Source: Sphingomonadaceae bacterium
GTDB lineage: Bacteria; Pseudomonadota; Alphaproteobacteria; Sphingomonadales; Sphingomonadaceae
Assembly (NCBI GenBank): GCA_025056155.1
Contig: JANWWL010000005.1
Location: 248,001 to 312,000 of the forward strand
DNA: 64,000 bases
Reading direction: 5' to 3'
Shown: positions 8,609 through 16,800 of the stretch, piece by piece
Layout: each line of letters opens with the position of its first letter
How positions within the stretch are numbered: position 1 is the first letter of the stretch
Made by a program: the position numbers and the translations under genes
The notes under the pieces: generated by a model
Told to the model about the DNA's origin: nothing
Seen by the model: only the letters and a program-made list of their open reading frames with translations
Database searches by the model: none

Positions 8609-9616
8609 TCAGGCCGCCAGCCGCTCCACCGAGACCTCGTGCACCGGAACGCCCGTCGCGGCGAAGGCCTCGATGTTGGCCACCGTCACCTGGGCGATGC
8701 GCGAGAGCGCCTCGTGCGTGAAGAACCCCTGGTGGCCGGTCACGATCACGTTGGGGAAGGTGAGAAGGCGCGCGAACACGTCGTCGGGCACCCCGCGGTC
8801 CGACAGGTCGCGAAAGAAAAGATGGGATTCCTCTTCGTAGACGTCGAGGCCGAGGCTGCCGATCCGGCCCGACTTGAGCCCGGCGATAAGCGCCCTGGTG
8901 TCGACCACTGCCCCCCGGCTCGTGTTGATGATCATGACCCCGGGCTTCATCCGCGCGATCGCCGCCGCGTCCACCAGGTGATGGGTCTCGGGCGTCAAGG
9001 GGCAGTGGAGCGTGAGGATGTCGCTCTCAGCCGCAAGGTCGGGGAAGGGGAGGTACGCCACGCCGACGGCCGCAAGTTCGGGATCGGGCACGGGATCGGT
9101 GGCGATTACCCGGCATTCGAGCCCCAGGAGGATGCGGGCCATCACCCGTCCGATGGCGCCCGTCCCCACCACGCCCACGGTCTTGCCCTTCATGTCGAAG
9201 CCCACCAGCCCGTCGAGGGCGAAGTTGCCCTCGCGCACTCGGGTCCAGGCCCGATGGATCTTGCGGTTGAGGGCCAGCATCAGGGCCAGCGCATGCTCGG
9301 CCACCGCATGGGGGCTGTAGGCCGGCACTCGGCCGATCCGGATGCCCAGCTGCCGCGCCGCCTCGAGGTCCACCTGGTTGAAGCCGGTGCACCGCAGGGC
9401 CACCAGGCCCACACCGTGGCGGGCCAGTTCGGCGAGGGTGCGGGCGTCCAGCCGGTCGTTCACGAACGCGGAGACGACCGGGCTGCCGGCCGCCAGCGGG
9501 GCCGTGGCCGCTTCGAGCCGGACGTCGAGGAAGCGCCAGGCGTGCCGGCCGGCGGGATCGGCCGCCGGCAGATAGGTCCGATCCCACGAGCGGGCGCTGA
9601 AGACGGCGACGTCCAT
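8609..9616 (-). CDS. ldhA: D-lactate dehydrogenase / D-2-hydroxyacid dehydrogenase
   Basis: A 335-residue NAD-dependent oxidoreductase of the D-isomer 2-hydroxyacid dehydrogenase family, closest in shape to LdhA, which reduces pyruvate to D-lactate. It has the N-terminal substrate domain (RCTGFNQVDLEAARQLGI, VPAYSPHAVAEHAL), a Rossmann loop GVVGTGAIGRVMARI, INTSRGAVVDTRAL with the substrate arginine, and the catalytic histidine region VTGHQGFFTHEAL. DVYEEESHLFF is typical of the LdhA subgroup. ATG 9616 was chosen because it begins the first beta strand (VAVFSARSWD). It is convergent with the ATPase A gene (12-base gap) and faces away from the stress-protein gene. Fermentative NADH recycling is inferred. 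Confidence 0.88.
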   Translation of the reverse strand: MDVAVFSARSWDRTYLPAADPAGRHAWRFLDVRLEAATAPLAAGSPVVSAFVNDRLDARTLAELARHGVGLVALRCTGFNQVDLEAARQLGIRIGRVPAYSPHAVAEHALALMLALNRKIHRAWTRVREGNFALDGLVGFDMKGKTVGVVGTGAIGRVMARILLGLECRVIATDPVPDPELAAVGVAYLPFPDLAAESDILTLHCPLTPETHHLVDAAAIARMKPGVMIINTSRGAVVDTRALIAGLKSGRIGSLGLDVYEEESHLFFRDLSDRGVPDDVFARLLTFPNVIVTGHQGFFTHEALSRIAQVTVANIEAFAATGVPVHEVSVERLAA

Positions 9617-9816
9617 GACGGGGCTGTGATCCTGCCGGGAGGGCCAGCCCTTGTCACCGGCCGACCGGCTTGAAAGCGGCCCGCCATTTTCCCACATGGG
9701 TGGTTGCGGGCGCGCAACGCCCGATGCCGGAATTCGAGGGAGATGACAGGAGGAGGCCTCGATCCCCGGGCGGGGCGCCCCGTCCGTTCAGGCTTGGCGC
9801 TCGGTGCGCGGCGGCC
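9617..9816. other. Divergent intergenic region between ldhA and the stress-protein gene
   Basis: Two hundred bases between divergent genes, probably holding both promoters. A CGGGCG/CGCCCG hairpin sits near 9707-9723, a CGGGGCGCCCCG palindrome near 9774-9785, and a CCCA-CA-TGGG dyad near 9690-9699. A strong ribosome-site-like AGGAGGAGG at about 9748-9756 has no start codon at a usable distance. No clear -35/-10 pair was identified. Confidence 0.4.
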
Positions 9817-10872
9817 ATGACGGCTGCCGCCACCGGTCCTGAGTTGGGAGACCGGCCGCAAGGCCGGGCGACGAGCCCGCGCGGCGTGGGCCGTGGGACC
9901 CGCGGCGACCTGCTGCCCTCGGGCGCCGTGATCGCCTGCATCGATCGCCCGGCCGACGCACCGGCGCTGTTGACGCATGGCCGTCTGCTGGCGCGCGTGC
10001 TGAACGCACCCTTGGCCCTGGTCCAGGTCCTCGACACTGGCCCCGCCAACATTCGGGTTCCCGATCCGCGCCTGTGGGCCGCGCGCCGCCGAGAGGTCCG
10101 CGCGACGCTTGAACGGCTGGCCCGCGACGCCGTGGGCGAAGGGGAGTCGCCCCCGGTCGCCCTGTTGCTCGAAGGGATCCCGGCGCGCGAGATCGGGCGC
10201 GTCGCGCGCGAGGCCCGTGCCCGCGTGATCGTGATCGGCCGGCAACAAGGGGGCGGCGCGGTGAGCGTGATGGGCTCGACCGCGCGCGAGCTGCTGGACC
10301 GGCTGTCGTGCAGCCTCTTGCTGTTGCCGCCCGATCCCGGCCCACCGTTCGCCGGGCCCGCGCCGGCCTCGATCGTCGTGCCGCTGGACGGCTCGGAATG
10401 GGCCGAGGTGGCCCTCCCCACGGCCACGGCGATCGCGCGCCGGCAGGGGGCCGCCGTCCGGCTGGTCCACGCATTGGAACCGCCCTGCCTTGCGGGCCGG
10501 ATGCCACCAACGGCGGGTGACCTCGAACTCGAGCGCGACCTCAGCGCCCGGGCCGAAGCCCGGGCCCGCGGCTACCTGGCGCACGTGGAACGGATGTTGC
10601 AGTCGGATGGCCATTCCGCCTCGGCCACCCTGTTGGCTGGCCAAGACCCGCGGGCCGCCCTGCTGGCCTACCTGCGGCAGGACCCGCCTGACCTCGTGGT
10701 GATCTCGGCGCGTGGACACAGCCGCAGCCGCCTGGCCGACCTCGCGCTGGGTGGCGTGGCGGCCTATCTCGCCGCGCGCAGCGAGGTTCCGCTCCTCATC
10801 GTGCAGGGTGGGGTGGAGCGGCCCTTGGTGCCATCGGCCGAACCGGCCGCTGCCCTGCATACGACCGCGTGA
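9817..10872 (+). CDS. Tandem-domain universal stress protein (UspA family)
   Basis: The protein (351 residues from ATG 9817) has two UspA-type alpha/beta domains. The first runs from SGAVIACIDRPADAPALLTH to VIVIGRQQGGGAV and GSTARELLDRLSCSLLLLP; the second from ASIVVPLDGSEWAEVALPTA to VVISARGHSRSRLADLALGG and SEVPLLIVQ. Both keep the Gly-x2-Gly-x9-Gly-Ser/Thr-like phosphate loop of ATP-binding Usp proteins, although the spacing in the first copy is loose. The first 35 residues are low-complexity, and GTG 9928 is a possible later start. The stop TGA overlaps the GTG of the cyclic glucan synthase (GTGA, 10869-10872), so the two are probably cotranslated, suggesting a shared envelope or osmotic-stress role. 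Confidence 0.85.
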   Translation: MTAAATGPELGDRPQGRATSPRGVGRGTRGDLLPSGAVIACIDRPADAPALLTHGRLLARVLNAPLALVQVLDTGPANIRVPDPRLWAARRREVRATLERLARDAVGEGESPPVALLLEGIPAREIGRVAREARARVIVIGRQQGGGAVSVMGSTARELLDRLSCSLLLLPPDPGPPFAGPAPASIVVPLDGSEWAEVALPTATAIARRQGAAVRLVHALEPPCLAGRMPPTAGDLELERDLSARAEARARGYLAHVERMLQSDGHSASATLLAGQDPRAALLAYLRQDPPDLVVISARGHSRSRLADLALGGVAAYLAARSEVPLLIVQGGVERPLVPSAEPAAALHTTA

Positions 10873-13800
10873 CGGCCCTGGACGAGGCCGAGCACGGCCG
10901 CGCGATCGAACAAGCCGCGGCCACCGCACCACGCGGGCCGTTGGCGCGCCGGCGAAGCCGGCGGCCCGGCTGGACCGATCGTGGCCACGCCGACCGGTTC
11001 TTCACCGCCGCCGCCCTGAGAGCGCGTGACGCCCCGCCGGCCGCCGCCCACGCGGCCACCTGGCTTCTCGACAATCTCTACGTCGTCCGCCGGGTGGTGG
11101 CCGCCCTGCCCGGCGACATGCCCGTGCGCTTCTGGCGGCGCTTGCCCGGCGTGGCCGGCCGCGACCCGGCGGTCCCCCGCATTCTCGACCTGGCGGACGC
11201 ATTCCTGGGCGCCACGGGGCTTCAGGTCTCGCCCACGCTCCTCGAGCGCTTCCTGGACCATTACCAGCCCGAGCAGCCGCTCACCACCGCCGAGCTGTGG
11301 GCCTTGCCCACGGCGCTCAGGATCGCCTGCCTCGACCAGCTGGCCCACGCGCTTGAGAAGCTCTTCCCGGATCTGCCGGCCCCGCCCCGCCCGTTGCGCC
11401 CGGTTGAGCCCGCGCGGGCCGACCCGGCGGACGTGGTGGCGGGATCGCTCCAGGCGCTTGGCACCTGCGCCAAGCTGTCGTGGGAAGAGCTGTTCGACCG
11501 TGTGAGCCCCGTCGAGCGAGTGCTCGCGCGCGATCCGGCCGGCGTCTACCCCCGGATGGATTTCTCAACGCGCGACCGGTATCGGCGCGCGGTCGAAAAG
11601 CTGGCCGACTGGAGCGGCCGCAGCGAGCCAACGGTCGCCGAAGCCGCGCTGGCGCTGGCCACGGCCCACGCGGGCGACGAGCGGGCGGGCCACGTGGGCT
11701 ACTGGCTCATCGGCACGGGCCGCCCGGTCCTTGAACGGCGGATCGGAGTCCAGCTTCCGCTCGGTGCACGATGGGAGCGTTGGCTCGAAGGGCACGCCTT
11801 CCCGGCCTATCTCGCGGCCCTTATCGCCGCCACGGGGATGGCGCTCATGCCCCCGGGTCTGCTGCTTGCGGCCGGCGGCGCTTCGCTCGGGTCATGGGTG
11901 GTGGGGCTTGCGGTCTCGCTGGTGCCGGCCAGCCTTGTGGGCTTGTCGTTTGTCCACTGGCTTCTCACCCACCTCGTCCGCCCGCGGCTCCTGCCGCGCC
12001 TCGACTTCCGTCGCGGCCTGGCGGAAGGGTGCGAGACAGCCGTGGTCGTACCCGTCCTCGTGGACGCGCCCGACGACGCCGCGTCGCTGGCCCGAGCCCT
12101 CGAAGCCCATCACCTGGCCAACCGCGACCCACGGATCCGCATCGTCCTCCTGTCCGATTTCGCCGACGCGCCCACGGCGGAGCGGCCCGAAGACCCCGCG
12201 ATCGAGGCCGCGCTCGTCGAAGCCGTCCGCGCCCTCAACCGCCGCCACGGCCGGGGTGACGAGGACGGGCCGTTCCACCTGCTGCACCGCCGGCGCAGCT
12301 GGTGCGCCACGCAGCGCGCCTTCCTGGGTCGGGAGCGCAAGCGCGGCAAGATCGAGGACTTCTGCCGCCTGGTGCGCGACGGCGCGCTCGACGCCTTCCC
12401 CGTGCGCGTTGGCGCGTTGGCCCACCTCAGGCGGTGCCGCTTCGCCATGATCGCCGATGCCGACACACGCTTGCCGCTCGGCACGGTGGCGCGGCTCGTG
12501 GGCACCGCGGCCCACCCTCTCAACCGGCCGGTGCACGACACCCGAACGGGCAAGGTCGTGGCGGGCTACGCCGTCCTCCAGCCGCGCATCGAGCCCGCCC
12601 CCGGCAGCGCCGCCACCCTCTACGGCCGACTGCAGGCGGGCGACACCAGCATCGACATCTACGCCCGCGCCGTCTCCGACGTCTACCAGGACCTGTTCGG
12701 CGAAGGAATCTTCGCCGGCAAGGGGCTGATCGACATCGAGGCCTTCCAGCGCAGCCTTGCGGACCGCATGCCCGAGGAGCGGATCCTCTCCCACGACCTC
12801 CTCGAAGGCCTCCACGCTCGCTGCGCGCTCGTCTCGGACGTCGTGATCTTCGAATCCTTCCCCGACAGCCACGCCGAGCAGCAGGCTCGAGTGCACCGTT
12901 GGACCCGGGGCGACTGGCAGCTCCTGCCGTGGCTGGCCGCCCAAGTCCCGGGGGCACGAGGGCCGGTTCCGTCGGTCCTCTCACCGCTCGACCGACTGAA
13001 GCTGCTCGACAACCTGCGGCGCAGCCTCGTGGCCCCCTCTCTCGTGGCCATGGCGGCGGCGGGTTGGCTGCTCCTTCCCGGCCCGGCCTGGGGCTGGAGC
13101 TTGCTCGCCGCGCTCGCCCTCGGCCTGTCGATGGCGCTCGACCTGCTGGCCAGCATGGCCCGGGGCCGCACCGTGGGCGGGGCCCGCCAGCTTCTGCGCC
13201 GGTGCGGTGAGGGCTTCGGCCGGTTCGCCCTGTCCGTGGCGTTCCTGGCCGCCGACGCGCTGTCGGCGCTCGATGCCGTCGGGCGCACGCTGGTGCGCCT
13301 GCGCACGCGGCGGCGCCTGCTGGAATGGCGCACGGCCGCGCAGGTCCGGCAGAGCCTCCTCGCCCGCTCTCCCGCGCGCGCCCAGCTGGTCGCCTTGGCG
13401 CCGGGAACGGCCCTGGGCCTTGGCCTCCTCACGCTCGTTGCGAGTCTCAAGCCGGCCAGCCTGCCGGCCGCCCTGCTGCTCGGGGTGCCGTGGCTTGCCG
13501 CCCCTCTGGTGGCGGCCGCCACGTCGCGGGTCCTCCGGCCGAGGGCCATCCGCCTGGCGGGCGACGACATCGCCTTCCTCCGCGGAGTCGCGCGGCGGAC
13601 CTGGCTTTACTTCGAAACCTTCGCAGGGCCTTCCCACCATTGGCTTCCACCCGACAATTTCCAGGAGGCGGGCCTCGGCGTCGAGGCGCCGCGCACGTCG
13701 CCCACCAACGTCGGCATGATGTTTCTGGCCATGTTGGCGGCGCAACGGCTGGGTCACCTGTCGGTGCCGGCGCTCGCCGAGCGCACCGCCCTCGCCCTCG

Positions 13801-16800
13801 ACGCGCTGGACCGCGCGCCGGCCTATCGCGGGCATGTCCTCAACTGGATCGACACCCGAACGCTGGAACCGTTGGAGCCGCGCTACGTCTCGACCGTCGA
13901 CAGCGGGAACCTCGCGATGAGCCTCTTGGCGCTGGCGGGCGGTCTTGAGGCACTGCGCCAAGAACCGGCGGTCGGCGTGGAACGGTTGGACGGCCTCGCC
14001 GACACCTTGCGGGTGCTCGAGGAGGCGCTGACCGCGCCCGGCGCCCGGGCGCCGGCCGCTCTGGTGCAGGCGGCCGAGGAGGCCAGGTCGCTCCGGGAAG
14101 CGCTGGCCGAGGTGCGGACCGAGCCGCGCCGCTGGCCGGGCTTCGCGGCGGCCTTGAGGGAGCGTGGCGTGGCGGCCCTGGCCAATCGGGTGGCGGATGC
14201 GCTGGCCGACTGGCCCGACCCCGACCCGCGGACGCTGGCCGACGTGGAGGCGTGGATCGAACGCACCGTGGCGCACGCCGACGAGCTGGCCCGGGATCTG
14301 GCCAGTTTCCCGCCCATGGACACGCTGGCCCAGGGCCTGCCGGCCGAGCTCGCCAAGCGGCTGCGCTCTGCCCGGGGCCTCGCCGCCCAGGCGGACGCCC
14401 TGGTGCAGGCGGCCGAGGACGTCGAGCGGCGCTCGGCCCCCGGTTGTCCCGACGCCGCGCGCCTCAGGGCGGCGGCGGCCACCGCCCTGGAACTCGACCA
14501 GCAGCTTTGCGCCCTTGCCAGCCGGGCGCGCGCGCGGGCGGCCGCCATCGACTTCGGGTTCCTCTTCGACCCGGCCACTCGGCTGTTCCGGATCGGCCTC
14601 AATCTCTCCACCGGCGAACCCGACGCCGGCTTGTACGACCTTCTGGCCTCGGAAGCGCGCTTGGCGAGCTTCCTTGCCATCGCCCGCGGCGCCGCCCCGC
14701 CCGAACACTGGGCCCACCTGGGGCGGCCCGTGACCCGCGTGGACGGGCGGCTGGTGCTCGTCTCCTGGCAAGGCTCAATGTTCGAATACCTCATGCCACG
14801 CCTGTTGCTGAAGGCGCCCGAAGGTTCGCTGCTGGCCGAGGCCGAGCGATCGGCGGTGCTGGTGCAGCAGGCGCATGCCCGGCGGCTCGGACTGCCGTGG
14901 GGCGTATCGGAATCGGGCTACGCCGCACGCGACGCCCAGGGCCACTACCAGTACCAGGGGTTCGGGGTGCCCCGGCTCGGCATCCGGCGCGGGCTCGAAG
15001 CCGACCGGGTGGTGGCCCCCTACGCCACGCTCTTGGCCCTGCCGGTCGACCCAACGGGAGCGGTGGCCAACCTGCGCCGGTTGGCGGGGCTCGGCCTGCT
15101 GCGGCGCTACGGCTTCGTCGAGGCGGCCGACTTCACGCCCACCCGCCTTCCCGCCGGCCGGAGCTTCGTCGCGGTCGAGGAATACATGGCCCACCACCAG
15201 GGCATGGGCCTCGCGGCGCTGGCCAACCTGCTGTTCGACGATTGGCTGGTCGAGTTGGTGCGGGCCGATCCCGAGCTCGCCACGGCCGACCTGCTGCTGG
15301 CCGAACGGTGCCCCTGGGATGCCCGGCCCGATCCGTCCGGGCCGCCGCCCGCCCCGGTCGAAACACGGCCGGCCGCGACCGTCGCGCACCATCCCTGGCC
15401 GGCCGAGGTCGACCCCGGCGTGCCGGCCCTCCACGCGGCGGGCAACGGTCGGTTGGTGCAGCGGATTGCCAGCCGGGGTGGAGTCCAGCTGTTTCACGAG
15501 GAGCGCCTGCTCGCGCGCACGCCCGGCGCGGGCACGGGGGCCGACGCCCGCCTCCCCCTGTTCGTGCGCGATGGGGCCACGGGCACCGTCTGGCGGCCCG
15601 GCGACCGAAGTGGGCCCGCAGGCGGCACGGGCTGGCAGGCCCGCTTCGCCGTGCACGGTGCGCTGTTCCGCGACCGAGCGCTCGAGCTCGGCATCCGTGT
15701 CGAGACTGGCGTGGCCCCGGACGCCGATCTCGAGTGCCTGAAGTTCGTGCTCACCAACGAATCGGCCCGCAGCCGAACGCTCGATCTGCTGTTCGTGCGC
15801 GAGGTCGTGCTGGACCGGGCGGCCGACCACGAGCGCCACCCCGCCTTCAGCCGCCTGTTCGTCGAGACGGCGTGGCTTGCCGATCGGCAGGCCCTGTTGG
15901 CCCGCCGACGGCCGCGCCGGCCCGAGGAACGGCCCCCGGTGATGCTCGTGCGGATGGTCTGCGACGAGCCCGGTTTCACGCTTGTCGGCCACCAGACCGA
16001 CCGCGCGCGCCTCTTCCCGCCCCCCGGCGATCCGGACCGGCCCGATTTCGGGGCGCTCGACGCGACGTCGCCCCGGGGCTTCAGCCTGGACCCGGTGGTG
16101 GCGCTGGCCGGACGGCTGGAGCTTCCGCCCGGCAAGCGGGTGGAGGTGGCGGTGCTCACGGCGGTGGGCTCCACCCAGGCCGACGCCGAGGCCGTGCTCG
16201 ATCGTTTCCAGACGGCCGCGGCCGTCGAATGGGCTCTGCGGGCCGCCGAGTCCGCCGCTCGGGCCGAACTCGACCGACTGGGCTTCCGCCCGGGCGAAGC
16301 CGAGGCGCTCCAGCGGCTGCTCACGCGCCTTCTGGGGCCAACGGCCCTTCCCGCCCTGGATCCCGGAGACGGACCAGGCCAGTCCGACCTGTGGGCCGCC
16401 GGGATCTCGGGCGATCACCCCGTGCTGGCGGTCAAGAGCGACGACGGCACGGTCACCCCGTGCCTTGAGGCCCTGCTCCGCTTCCACCGGCGCTGGCGCT
16501 CGCTGGGCGTCCGGATCGATCTCGTGATCCTTCACGGGGGCGAGCCGGGCTACGTGGAGCCGGTCCGCGACCGGTTGCTGCGCCAGCTCAAGGCCCAAGG
16601 CCTCATCGACGCCCTGGGGCACCGGGGGGGAATCCACCTGGTGCCCTTGGCCATGCCGGCGCTCGTGCGCGCCGTCGAGGCGGCGAGCCTCGTCACCCTC
16701 GACGCCGCGGGCGACCTGAGCCCCGCGGCACTTGGCCCGCCCGCCCGCCTGCCCGAACTTCCCGTCTTCCCCGCCACCGGGACGCTGCCCGAGGCGGCAC

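Noticed and set aside
9748-9757. Strong AGGAGG run suggesting an earlier start for the stress protein
   Set aside because: There is no ATG, GTG or TTG at a usable distance in any frame.
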